Shown here: positions 1 to 7,238 of the stretch, piece by piece
Layout: every line of letters begins with the position of its first letter
Position numbering within the stretch: the stretch's first letter is position 1
DNA from: a virus
Virus record (IMG/VR): IMGVR_UViG_3300025112_002812
Span: 1-20,501 of that record
DNA length: 20,501 nucleotides
Strand: one strand, 5' to 3'
Program-made: the position numbers and the translations under genes
Notes under the pieces: generated by a model
What the model was told of the DNA's origin: nothing
The model's database searches: none
The model's input: only the letters and a program-made list of their open reading frames with translations

Positions 1-895
1 TGACGGGACTATTGATTGGCGCAGGATGGCTCGTACTGTTCGCACGGGGGTTAGGTTCTTGGACAACGTCCTTACTACGAACCATTTTCCGATTCCGGAA
101 TGTGAAGAAGCAGGAATGCGCTCCCGGCGCATCGGCTTGGGAATTACCGGTCTCCACTACTTCCTCATCAAGGCGGGGTATAGATACGGGTCTGAGTCAT
201 GCCTTGAATTCCTGGAACGGCTATTCGCAACGATAAGAAACGAGGCGTATAAAGCTTCGATGTATTTGGCGAGGGAGAAAGGAAGTTTTTCTGCCTATGA
301 TTGGACTAAACTGAAAGATGAAAAGTTCTTTAAAACTTTACCTTCCCGCATTAGGTCGGATATTAAAAAGACAGGTCTACGCAATGCTGTTTTACTTACA
401 GTTGCGCCGACTGGAACTATTAGCATGGTATTGGGAGTCTCAACCGGTCTCGAACCTATATTTGCTCCTGTATATAAGCGTCGTTGGCGCACTGGGACTG
501 ATGGTGTCTGGAATGAGACTGTTGTTATTGACCCTCTGTTTAAGCAGTTGTATCTTCGAGGTCGAGATGTTTCGCATTGCGTTGGCGCGTATGACGTTTT
601 ACCGGAGGAACACATTAAAGTACAGGCGGTCGTTCAATCGTATATTGATTCGGCGGTTTCGAAGACTTGTAACCTTCCCGTGGGTTTTCAACCCTCGAAT
701 CTTTATGATGACCTCTTAACGTATGCGAACGATATGAAAGGGATTACTTTTTACAGGGCAGGTTCTAGAGGTAACGAACCTCTTGTAGCGGTTGACCACA
801 GCAGCTTGGATTTAGATGCTCTTATCCAAGAAGGGAAATTAGAGGAACTCGCGCAATCGGTGGAAACTTGCAGGAATGGAGTTTGTGAGTTATAA
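1..895 (+). CDS. nrdJ: Adenosylcobalamin-dependent (class II) ribonucleotide reductase, C-terminal part
   Basis: Partial gene: the frame is already open at base 2 and the beginning lies outside the window, so the ATG at 26 is probably internal. The protein reduces ribonucleotides to deoxyribonucleotides for phage DNA synthesis. Seen directly: the family block TVAPTGTIS followed by GVSTGLEPIFAPVYKRR, the SKTCNLP segment, GITFYRAGSRG near the end, and a C-terminal tail CRNGVCEL with a CxxxxC pair. In this family such C-terminal cysteines re-reduce the active site and take electrons from thioredoxin-type donors. The SKT.NLP and GITFYR.GSRG signatures favour the vitamin B12-dependent class II over class I NrdA. 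The catalytic cysteines and substrate-binding N-terminal domain are not visible. The stop overlaps the next start (TAATG at 893-897), so it is co-translated with the zinc ribbon gene and sits in a DNA-precursor group with dUTPase. Confidence 0.9.
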   Translation, partial: DGTIDWRRMARTVRTGVRFLDNVLTTNHFPIPECEEAGMRSRRIGLGITGLHYFLIKAGYRYGSESCLEFLERLFATIRNEAYKASMYLAREKGSFSAYDWTKLKDEKFFKTLPSRIRSDIKKTGLRNAVLLTVAPTGTISMVLGVSTGLEPIFAPVYKRRWRTGTDGVWNETVVIDPLFKQLYLRGRDVSHCVGAYDVLPEEHIKVQAVVQSYIDSAVSKTCNLPVGFQPSNLYDDLLTYANDMKGITFYRAGSRGNEPLVAVDHSSLDLDALIQEGKLEELAQSVETCRNGVCEL

Positions 896-1362
896 TGCCA
901 AATTACAATTACTACTGTAACCGATGTGACGGCAACCACACAGTTCCGCGCAAATATGAGGAAAGGAATAAATCTACTACTTGCCCCGACTGTGGAAAAA
1001 GAAGATGCCCATTGACGTATGATAACTCCAAGAATAAGACCGGAGGCGGTGGAGTGGTTGTCTTCGGTGGGGGCACGCCCAACTTCTATGGCACTGACAG
1101 CAGAATGGCACAGGAAAAGGATTGGATGGAGAACGAGGTAAAAAATACCAAAAATGCTCTTGAGTATAAATCCGGAGCCTCCCCATATTCTCGTGTGAAA
1201 ATTCCATATGAGAAATTAGAGAAAGAAGGTACTTTGAAAAAGGCATCTGAGGATAATAAAAGATTAAGAGTGAAGGGCGGACAGCACGTGGTGAAAGAAG
1301 CCGGTAAAAAAATGACTAAGGACGAAGTTGATAGAGCAGGAGAACGTGGTGATTCAGATTAA
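895..1362 (+). CDS. FmdB-like zinc ribbon protein, phage type
   Basis: A 155-residue protein with an N-terminal zinc ribbon: C8 and C11 pair with C30 and C33, after the aromatic MPNYNYYC start typical of FmdB-family ribbons. Behind it comes a Gly-rich stretch and GGGTPNFYG (residues about 58-66), a feature I associate with phage members of this family. The remaining 85 residues are charged and Lys-rich with no recognised domain. The family is loosely called regulatory, but its biochemical role is not established, so binding of nucleic acid or a protein partner is only inference. It starts inside the nrdJ stop (TAATG) with only a weak Shine-Dalgarno sequence, and its end overlaps the dUTPase start. 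Both points suggest translational coupling within the nucleotide-metabolism group. Confidence 0.6.
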   Translation: MPNYNYYCNRCDGNHTVPRKYEERNKSTTCPDCGKRRCPLTYDNSKNKTGGGGVVVFGGGTPNFYGTDSRMAQEKDWMENEVKNTKNALEYKSGASPYSRVKIPYEKLEKEGTLKKASEDNKRLRVKGGQHVVKEAGKKMTKDEVDRAGERGDSD

Positions 1363-1798
1363 AATTTTAAATAAGAGCGACAACCCAACCCCCGAATATA
1401 AAAGCGAGGGGGCTGCCGGGTTTGATATCGCAACGAACGAAGATGTAACCCTTACAGCAAGACAGGCTGTGTTGATAAGCACTGGACTGTATGTGGTTAT
1501 CCCTAAAGGATACGAAGGGCAGTTGAGACTTCGGAGTTCCATGTATCAGTCGAACATGGTCATGCCAAATGCCCCAGGCACAATTGACAGTGATTATAGG
1601 GGGGAGATTAAAGTTGCCCTCCTGAATACTAACCCTTATTGCTCCCGTAAAGTTAAAAAGGGAGAGAGAATTGCACAAATGGTGATTAATAAGCTTCCTG
1701 AGGTAGGCATAGAAGAAATTTCTGAAGAGGAGTTCAAAATGCCCCAAAACTTGACTATAAGAAATAGTAAAGGTTTTGGTTCAACAGGGAGAAATTAA
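1349..1798 (+). CDS. dut: dUTP diphosphatase (dUTPase)
   Basis: Hydrolyses dUTP to dUMP and pyrophosphate, keeping uracil out of phage DNA and supplying dUMP. All five trimeric dUTPase motifs are present, in order: AAGFDIA (motif I), RSSM (II), NAPGTIDSDYRGE (III, with the Asp and Tyr used for catalysis and sugar recognition), GERIAQMVI (IV) and a C-terminal GFGSTG (V). From the start chosen here the protein is 149 residues, normal for the family. The start is not certain. A TTG at 1328 would add seven residues, and two adjacent GTGs lie at 1346 and 1349. I chose 1349 because GGAG at 1339-1342 is 6 bases upstream, a better spacing than for 1346. It overlaps the preceding gene by 14 bases, and its stop overlaps the helicase ATG. 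Confidence 0.92.
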   Translation: MIQIKILNKSDNPTPEYKSEGAAGFDIATNEDVTLTARQAVLISTGLYVVIPKGYEGQLRLRSSMYQSNMVMPNAPGTIDSDYRGEIKVALLNTNPYCSRKVKKGERIAQMVINKLPEVGIEEISEEEFKMPQNLTIRNSKGFGSTGRN

Positions 1799-3075
1799 TG
1801 ACCTATTCATTTTCAGATAATATTCAGCGGGGGATAATCTACCTTGCAAAAAGCGACAAAGAATTTTTAGTACAGTGCGACCCAATTGTGAGGAGCTCCT
1901 ACTTCGAGTTCCCCCAACATCAGCGTATGTGGGGAGCTCTTAGTGGTTACTATAAATCATACGGGACGCTTCCAACTGACGAAGCTATCCTAGAAGAAAT
2001 TCGTCGGACGAAAAGCCAAAATGAGTTAATGTCCGATTATAAGGAAGAGCTTAGTAGTATTAACAAACTAGATGAAAGCTCCATTGATAATAGTCAGTAT
2101 TACTTGGATAGGGCAGAGGAGTTTGCAAGAGAGCAGTCTTTAAAAGAAGCTATCCTTGAGTCTGTTGATTTTATAAAGAGGAAGGAGTTTGGCAAGGTTG
2201 AGAGTTCTATTAAGTCCGCTTTGTCTGTTTCTCGTAACGTGGACCTAGGGGTAGATTACTTCCTAGGCATTGGCGATAGATGGGCGAAGCTTAAAGACCA
2301 GAAATTGGTACCGAAGTATAAGACGCCGTTTAACGCTATTAATTCCTCCCTTGAGGGGGGATTGTGCGGTAAAGAGCTGGCTATGGTGGTAGCGCCTCCT
2401 GGTGTAGGCAAATCCCTGTTTCTGGCTAATCAGGCGGTGACGTCAGTAATTGACGGGCACGACGTATTGTACATTTCACTAGAAATGTCCGAAGACAGAG
2501 TGGCACAGCGCCTAGACAGTATCTTTACCCGCATTAAACAGAAGGAGCTCCCTAACAGGGTATCAGATGTGGAGTCTCGTATTGGGGAAATTTCAAAGGC
2601 GACCAAGCTAGGTAGGCTAAGGATTAAAGAGTTTCCTACTAAAAGAGCCAGCGTCACACAACTCAGAGCCTTCATTAACCAACTTCAAAGCCATGAGGAT
2701 TTTCATCCAAGCGTGGTAATTATTGATTATTTGGAGCTTATGTCGAGTGACACTAATAGCCCTGAATACCAGAACCAAGAGCGACAAGCGCAAGAGCTTC
2801 GCGGCTTGGCCATTGAATTGAATTGCTTGGTGTGGACAGCTACTCAAACTAATAGGGAAGGCAAACGGGTTAAAATTATCACAGACGCGGAACTTGCGGA
2901 TTCTTACGGTAAGACTAGAGTTTGTGATTTGGTGTTCTCAGTAAATCAAACAGAGGAGGAATTCGATGAGGGGTTAGCTCGTTTGTTTATCATTAAATCT
3001 AGGAATGGAAAAGCAAGGTTCATTATTCCTGCAAAAATAAATTACTCAACCTTAGTATTGACAGAGGAAGTATGA
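1798..3075 (+). CDS. Replicative DNA helicase, DnaB/gp41-type
   Basis: A 425-residue RecA-fold helicase that would unwind DNA as a ring at the phage replication fork. The N-terminal 150 residues are helical and resemble the DnaB-N region only generally. The C-terminal motor is clear: Walker A APPGVGKS at 199-206, SLEM with its likely catalytic Glu at about 229, Walker B VVIIDY at 306-311, a Gln-containing sensor motif WTATQTNR at 346-353, and KSRNGKA near 400 matching the arginine-finger region. The length is close to DnaB (about 470) and T4 gp41 (475), slightly short. It starts inside the dUTPase stop (TAATG) with a good ribosome binding site (GGGAG, 6 bases upstream). No primase is visible in the window, either fused or separate. 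Confidence 0.88.
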   Translation: MTYSFSDNIQRGIIYLAKSDKEFLVQCDPIVRSSYFEFPQHQRMWGALSGYYKSYGTLPTDEAILEEIRRTKSQNELMSDYKEELSSINKLDESSIDNSQYYLDRAEEFAREQSLKEAILESVDFIKRKEFGKVESSIKSALSVSRNVDLGVDYFLGIGDRWAKLKDQKLVPKYKTPFNAINSSLEGGLCGKELAMVVAPPGVGKSLFLANQAVTSVIDGHDVLYISLEMSEDRVAQRLDSIFTRIKQKELPNRVSDVESRIGEISKATKLGRLRIKEFPTKRASVTQLRAFINQLQSHEDFHPSVVIIDYLELMSSDTNSPEYQNQERQAQELRGLAIELNCLVWTATQTNREGKRVKIITDAELADSYGKTRVCDLVFSVNQTEEEFDEGLARLFIIKSRNGKARFIIPAKINYSTLVLTEEV

Positions 3076-3413
3076 GTCCTAGACGAGCATTACCCAAACA
3101 CCCCTTGACAGTATACACTGGGATAAAAACATTTACAATCACGCAGAAGTCTTTAGCTAAAGACAATCTGTATGGGTGCGTAGAGTTTCCAAAGGCATTA
3201 CTCACCATAGACCCGAACCAAAGTATCGAAGATTATAAAAGTACTCTACTTCATGAACTCTGCCACATTGGTTTGGAAATCTTCGGACTTGATGACGATG
3301 ATGAAATACCCACAATAGGGAATGAATACTTAACAACCGTAATCTCTAACATGATTTTTCAATTAGCAGGGTTAAACCCTGAACTTTTTCAATATATTTT
3401 TAACAATGACTGA
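3072..3413 (+). CDS. Small HExxH metallopeptidase-like protein
   Basis: A 113-residue protein with the zinc-binding motif HELCH at residues 61-65, inside a helix (STLLHELCHIGLEIFGL). A Glu at residue 85 in NEYL is a candidate third ligand. The arrangement, helix-HExxH then a later helical Glu, is that of gluzincin or SprT/ImmA-like minimal zincins. No signal peptide or membrane segment is present, so it would act in the cytoplasm. The substrate is unknown. The acidic run DDDDE directly after the motif is a visible peculiarity. Its ATG overlaps the helicase stop (ATGA) and has GAGG upstream, and its end overlaps the next gene, so it is produced with replication proteins. Alternative: a non-catalytic phage protein that retains the zinc site. 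Confidence 0.55.
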   Translation: MSPRRALPKHPLTVYTGIKTFTITQKSLAKDNLYGCVEFPKALLTIDPNQSIEDYKSTLLHELCHIGLEIFGLDDDDEIPTIGNEYLTTVISNMIFQLAGLNPELFQYIFNND

Positions 3414-3846
3414 TATTAAAACCACTTACGATAGCTTAGCTGAGGAATATCTAAATCTCGCTAAGACTTACTTAACTATTGACGAAGATACCATGGACCT
3501 AGCAATCAAACGGCATTCATCTATCTTTGCTTTTTTTGGGTCGGTTCTGTCTTACGCTAAGAAGAAAAGCGACAAGCTTAGTACCTTACTAGAAATGCTT
3601 GAGGCGAAGCACATGGAACTCCGCAGAGCAGAGTTGGCCAGCCAAGGTACAAAAGCCACGCAAGGAGCCTTGAACGCTTACGTCCTAACGGTCCAGGAGC
3701 TAGTCGATTTGAGAGCACAGCTTTTGGAGGCTCAACATAAATACAACTTGGCGAGGAATATGGTAACATCCTTGGACCATCAAAAAGATATGTTGGTACA
3801 AATGTCTGCAAATAAACGTGCAGAAGTGAGGTTGCACGAACTATAA
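3406..3846 (+). CDS. UvsY-like coiled-coil protein, possible recombination mediator
   Basis: A 146-residue, almost entirely helical protein with no catalytic motif. The layout resembles T4 UvsY (137 residues), which loads UvsX onto SSB-coated DNA: an Ile-Asp near residue 25 (LTIDEDTMDLAIKRH), a long charged helix of about residues 45-78, then GTKAT at the start of a second helical half that ends in a basic helix with QKDML. I see no long identical stretch, so the call rests on size, pattern and position just upstream of a gp32-like SSB and in the same region as a UvsX homolog. It overlaps the previous gene by 8 bases and has no clear Shine-Dalgarno sequence, consistent with coupled translation. 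A candidate promoter for the next gene lies across its last codons. Confidence 0.4.
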   Translation: MTDIKTTYDSLAEEYLNLAKTYLTIDEDTMDLAIKRHSSIFAFFGSVLSYAKKKSDKLSTLLEMLEAKHMELRRAELASQGTKATQGALNAYVLTVQELVDLRAQLLEAQHKYNLARNMVTSLDHQKDMLVQMSANKRAEVRLHEL

Positions 3847-3848
3847 TA
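3827..3848 (+). promoter_or_regulatory. Candidate promoter for the SSB and glycan operon
   Basis: CTATAATA at 3841-3848 is the same 8-mer as in the candidate promoters before the genes at 14660 and 18040. The upstream box found there (TTAAG) is only partly matched, as TGAGG at 3827-3831, with the same 9-base spacing. Initiation about 7 bases after the hexamer would begin the transcript near 3854, right at the 5' arm of the GC-rich stem described next. The site overlaps the final codons of the upstream gene. Confidence 0.4.
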
Positions 3849-3852
3849 TATC

Positions 3853-3986
3853 GTGGGGGACAAAGGTTCCGAAGGAAGAAAGGGTCTGCCGTCGAAGCAC
3901 ATAAGGCTATCCAGTTGTTTGTACTAGAGCTGTAATTCCCGCTACACCCCCCACATTCACTACTAACAATAATTACAATTATAACT
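3853..3986 (+). promoter_or_regulatory. Structured, G-depleted leader of the SSB gene
   Basis: This gap contains no convincing gene. GTGGGGG at 3853-3859 can pair perfectly with CCCCCAC at 3948-3954, closing a domain of about 100 bases. Within it a small hairpin TTCC-GAA-GGAA (3867-3877) can form. From 3942 to 3988 there is no G at all, so no Shine-Dalgarno sequence precedes the ATG at 3987. TTGTT at 3915-3919 can pair with AACAA at 3965-3969, which would make a pseudoknot-like contact between the domain and the leader. T4 gene 32 mRNA is known to carry a pseudoknot followed by an unstructured leader where gp32 represses its own translation. This element has the same organisation, but no sequence similarity is claimed. 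It could instead be a metabolite-sensing or processing element. Confidence 0.45.
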
Positions 3987-4730
3987 ATGGTCAATTTAGA
4001 CGAACTACGAAAGAAATATGAGGAAGTTACCCAGCAAAACAGCGGTGGTAACAAAGATTTCCTCAGTAAATTTTTAATTACGAAAGAAGGGACATCCCTT
4101 GTACGAATTCTTCCTGCGAAGAACGAAGATGAGAACTTCTATGCGGAAACTGCCATCCATCGACTTGAGAATGACGGCCAGTTTAGAAACTATCACTGCC
4201 CACGAGTTAAGGGCAACAAGTGTCCTTTGTGCGACCTGTACTATGCTCTCTGGAAGACAGACAGCGACGACAACCATAATTTGGCACGAAGTATTAAAGC
4301 TCGCAAGCGGTATTATTTAAATGCTGTGGACCGTGAAACCGGAGCCGTTAAGATTTTGTCTATCGGTATGAAGTTATTCGGTAAGATTTTAGATTGCTTT
4401 TTTGATGATGATTACGGAGACATCACTGACCTTAAAGAGGGTTATGATTTCAAAGTGGTTAAAGACACTAATGGACAATTCCCCAACTACGATAAATCAG
4501 CGCCGAAGCCACGCCCTTCCGAGGCAGGCTCAGCGGCTGAAGTCGCGACTTGGATGGATGAACTCCACGATATTCAAAACTTGGTAAAGGTTGCGGAGTA
4601 TGATGAGCTAAAACAAATGGCTATGAACTATGAACTCGCTGCCGAAGGTATGGGAGGTTCTACTGGAGGCCAAGCAAAATCAGATGATGACTACTTGTCC
4701 CACCTTAAGAATCTCGATACCAACCAGTGA
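3987..4730 (+). CDS. Single-stranded DNA-binding protein, gp32-like
   Basis: A 247-residue SSB that would coat single-stranded DNA during replication and recombination. The gp32-like core is visible: LVRILPAKNEDENFYAE (residues about 38-54), corresponding to the T4 segment before the zinc site, then a probable zinc centre H58, C71, C79 and C82 (HCP...KCPLC). The N-terminus has RKK at residues 8-10, possibly equivalent to the cooperativity patch of T4 gp32. The C-terminus is Gly/Ser-rich, then acidic (SDDDYLSHLKNLD), as expected for the tail that contacts partner proteins. It is shorter than T4 gp32 (301). No Shine-Dalgarno sequence precedes the ATG; see the leader. Its stop overlaps the following GTG start (GTGA), so the glycan cassette is translationally tied to this gene. 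Confidence 0.82.
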   Translation: MVNLDELRKKYEEVTQQNSGGNKDFLSKFLITKEGTSLVRILPAKNEDENFYAETAIHRLENDGQFRNYHCPRVKGNKCPLCDLYYALWKTDSDDNHNLARSIKARKRYYLNAVDRETGAVKILSIGMKLFGKILDCFFDDDYGDITDLKEGYDFKVVKDTNGQFPNYDKSAPKPRPSEAGSAAEVATWMDELHDIQNLVKVAEYDELKQMAMNYELAAEGMGGSTGGQAKSDDDYLSHLKNLDTNQ

Positions 4731-5944
4731 GCGATAAGAAGAAGCTTAAGATTTTGGCGTGCCCTGCTAATAAAGGGGGGTGCGCCTATTATCGCATTAT
4801 CATGCCAATGGAGAAGTTGCAGGAACTCTATCCTGACGACGTTGAGGTTCGATTTAATTATGACCCTCTGGGCGCAGAGACTGCTAAAGAGAGAGAGGGT
4901 AAGCTTTGGGAACCGAAGGACTGCAAGGACCTTAATTGGTGTGATGTGGTGTTTTTTCAAAACATCCATAACTATGGGGGGCCTTACACGGTTGATATTC
5001 TTAGGGCTGCTAAGGCGTTGAATAAGTTCACCCACTACGATACCGATGACCTTTTAACGGATTTGTATGAGGGGCATAGGCTTGTAGATGTATACAAGAA
5101 ACAGAAGTTGGATGAGATGACTAAGGTTCTATATGCCAATTCAGATATGGTGTCTGTTACGCAAAGAAAGTTTGCGGAAAGAATTCAACCCTATGTGACA
5201 AAGGCGTTAGTTATTATTAAGAATGCTGTTGATTATGCTCTCCCGTGCTGGAATCTTCCGCGGCGTGAGGTCCCGAGTCGACTGAGAAAGCATACATGTA
5301 TAGGTTGGGCTGGGGGCATCCACCACGAAGAGGACGTAAAGGAATTTCGTGCGGTAGCCATGGGAGTGAATTCAAAGGTAGGACTTCAAAATGTGACGTG
5401 GAATTTTTTTGGAAGACCCCCGAGACCTTGCGAAGAGAAGGACAAATGGCAGCAAGACGTGTGGGATAACTACGAGAAGTATTTATCTTTTGGTGTAAAG
5501 GGCAACCGCAATGTGCTGTTCCATGGTGCCGCACCTTCCCATGACTATGGCCACTTCTTTACAGGTCTTGATATTGTGATTGCTCCTCTACAAATGAATG
5601 CCTTTAATGATTCCAAATCGGAGATTAAAGCTATGGAGGCAGGTCGATATGGGATTCCTCTTGTCGCTTCCAATGTTGGTTGTTATGATGAGATTATTAC
5701 AAATGGGGAAACTGGATTTTTGATTTCCCAGGATAACCCTCGGTCGGAGTGGGTTCGCGTGCTTACAAAGCTTTGTAAAGATAAAAACCTGCGAAAAGAA
5801 ATGGGGAATAACCTTAAGAAAATTACTGACGAATACTACGACATTAATAAAGTTGTAGGCGGAAGGTTAGAACTGTATCAGCAAGTTATGGGGATTAAAG
5901 AAAGAGCTATCGCGGCTGCAAAATATCAGGAGTTGCCACAATGA
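4727..5944 (+). CDS. Glycosyltransferase, GT-B fold (GT4-like)
   Basis: A 405-residue retaining-type glycosyltransferase that would transfer a sugar from a nucleotide donor. The N-terminal half has a Rossmann-like start (KILACPANKGGCAYYRI) and HYDTDDLL at 103-110. The C-terminal half carries IGWAGGIHHEED at 192-203 and the donor-binding signature SEIKAMEAGRYGIPLVAS at 298-315 with its conserved Glu pair, then NGETGFLI at 326-333. The length is standard for GT4. The start is GTG inside the SSB stop (GTGA) with no ribosome binding site of its own, so its translation should depend on ribosomes finishing SSB. No signal peptide or membrane segment is visible; it is probably cytoplasmic. The acceptor and sugar cannot be read from the sequence. 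Confidence 0.85.
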   Translation: MSDKKKLKILACPANKGGCAYYRIIMPMEKLQELYPDDVEVRFNYDPLGAETAKEREGKLWEPKDCKDLNWCDVVFFQNIHNYGGPYTVDILRAAKALNKFTHYDTDDLLTDLYEGHRLVDVYKKQKLDEMTKVLYANSDMVSVTQRKFAERIQPYVTKALVIIKNAVDYALPCWNLPRREVPSRLRKHTCIGWAGGIHHEEDVKEFRAVAMGVNSKVGLQNVTWNFFGRPPRPCEEKDKWQQDVWDNYEKYLSFGVKGNRNVLFHGAAPSHDYGHFFTGLDIVIAPLQMNAFNDSKSEIKAMEAGRYGIPLVASNVGCYDEIITNGETGFLISQDNPRSEWVRVLTKLCKDKNLRKEMGNNLKKITDEYYDINKVVGGRLELYQQVMGIKERAIAAAKYQELPQ

Positions 5945-6540
5945 TTAGTGCCCTTATTAAAACTATAGGTCGTTCAACTCTGCAGAGCGCTATCGACAGT
6001 GCTAACAGGGAAGGTATTAAGCCAATAGTTGTTTCTGACGGACACCCTCTATTCGACCCAGAGACAGACCAGATGATAGTTAGTGGGGTTTACTCTGCTA
6101 CTGAGTTGAAAAGGAATTGGGGTTGTTACGGTGCCGTAGCGGCAAACGCAGGGGTTGCTTTATGCGACACTGATTGGTTAATGATTTTAGATGATGATGA
6201 TGAGTTGGCAGAAGGTGCAGGGGATTTTATTAGAAAGCAGATACATAGCAGTCCTAATATTGATATATGGATTCCGGGTCTGGTGTTTAATAATGGGATG
6301 GTTTTGTGTGATGGCTCTGATAAAACAGTTCGCCCAGGGAACGTAGCAGTCCCTATCGCAAAGGTTGAGTGTTTCACGGAATCCCCATTTAGGACTAAGG
6401 TACCAGAGGAATATAAAGACTACGCAGATTTCTTTCAAATACAGGAAATGCACAAGGAAGGACATAATATTGAGTGGTTAGGTAAAGCTACTTACTTGGT
6501 TCGTCCACATCTAGAGGGTACAAACGGGAGAGGAAAATGA
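5941..6540 (+). CDS. GT2-like glycosyltransferase, short GT-A domain
   Basis: A 199-residue GT-A-type protein. The start SALIKTIGRSTLQSAIDS is the usual GT2 opening strand and helix. CDTDWLMILDDDDEL at 75-89 carries the acidic metal-binding motif, preceded by the nucleotide-side NAGVALC segment. The C-terminal part holds a short acceptor region with DYADFFQ. At 199 residues it is shorter than typical GT2 enzymes (250-350) and contains little beyond the catalytic core. It starts at ATGA on the previous stop, with AGGAG 8 bases upstream. It sits between a GT4 and a second GT2, consistent with sequential sugar addition. Donor and acceptor are unknown. Confidence 0.75.
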   Translation: MISALIKTIGRSTLQSAIDSANREGIKPIVVSDGHPLFDPETDQMIVSGVYSATELKRNWGCYGAVAANAGVALCDTDWLMILDDDDELAEGAGDFIRKQIHSSPNIDIWIPGLVFNNGMVLCDGSDKTVRPGNVAVPIAKVECFTESPFRTKVPEEYKDYADFFQIQEMHKEGHNIEWLGKATYLVRPHLEGTNGRGK

Positions 6541-7238
6541 ACTTCCCAAAAATGATTACTTTAATATGTTCTAATTTTAATTCTACTAAGTGGATTGACA
6601 GTTACCTGGAATCGGTTAATGACCAAACTCTTCCTTGTTTTAATATTCATTTTATTGATGCTGGGTCCACTGATGGGTCTTGGTTGAAAATTAATAATTT
6701 TAAATTTAGACAGGGGATTTCAGTGAAGTATACTATAGAGAAAGGATGCACAGTCTACGAAGCTTGGAATATAGGTTACAAAGAAGCTGATTCCCCCTAT
6801 TGTATGAATTACAATACAGACGACCGCTTGTTCCCTACGGCTTTAACAGTAATGTTGGAACACGTAAAAAGGGATAAGGACGTTGATGTTTTATACTCCC
6901 CTTGTTTTGTTGCTCATGATGATTCCCATACTCGATTTGCACAATTTTATCCGTGGCCTGAATTCACTAAGGAGGCTTTGATAAAAAACTGTATTTGTGG
7001 GCCATTCCCTCTCATTAAAAGAGATTCTGCGATAGACGTTGGTCTGTTTAATCCAAAGTTTACTATATCCGGAGATTATGAAATGTGGCTTAGAATGGAG
7101 GCTAGGGGTAAGAAGTTTAAAAAGGTCCAGGAGCCTATTGGGAGTTATTATTTAAATCCTAAGGGGGTAAGCACGGACCCTGAAAAACATGCTGAGCATG
7201 TTAAGCAAGATATTGCAATTAGGGAGTTATATGGGTGA
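6537..7238 (+). CDS. GT2 family glycosyltransferase
   Basis: A 233-residue inverting-type glycosyltransferase. The N-terminus (MITLICSNFNSTKWIDSYL) and FIDAGSTDGSW at 39-49 are the classic GT2 nucleotide-binding strand and SDGS-like turn. YEAWNIGYKEADSPYCMNYN leads into NTDD at 93-96, the metal-binding motif, and SGDYEMWLRM in the C-terminal half contains the acidic catalytic segment. Residues 170-233 form a short helical tail. The gene overlaps its upstream neighbour by 4 bases with GAGG close to the ATG, and overlaps the next by a GTGA. Which sugar it transfers cannot be decided. With GDP-fucose and dTDP-rhamnose pathways encoded nearby, a deoxyhexose donor is a reasonable inference. Confidence 0.85.
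   Translation: MNFPKMITLICSNFNSTKWIDSYLESVNDQTLPCFNIHFIDAGSTDGSWLKINNFKFRQGISVKYTIEKGCTVYEAWNIGYKEADSPYCMNYNTDDRLFPTALTVMLEHVKRDKDVDVLYSPCFVAHDDSHTRFAQFYPWPEFTKEALIKNCICGPFPLIKRDSAIDVGLFNPKFTISGDYEMWLRMEARGKKFKKVQEPIGSYYLNPKGVSTDPEKHAEHVKQDIAIRELYG

Noticed and set aside
3853-3927. A 24-codon frame starting with GTG in the SSB leader
   Set aside because: No ribosome binding site, and the GTG itself lies in the 5' arm of the GC-rich stem. The stem is the better explanation of this sequence.
3853-3954. tRNA or tmRNA, suggested by the GTGGGGG/CCCCCAC closing stem
   Set aside because: No T-loop consensus, no anticodon arm of the correct size, and the element is too long for a tRNA and too short for a tmRNA.
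3578-4054. A 158-codon frame on the - strand across the SSB leader
   Set aside because: It lies opposite two real genes, has no domain, contains low-complexity stretches and would be the only - strand gene.
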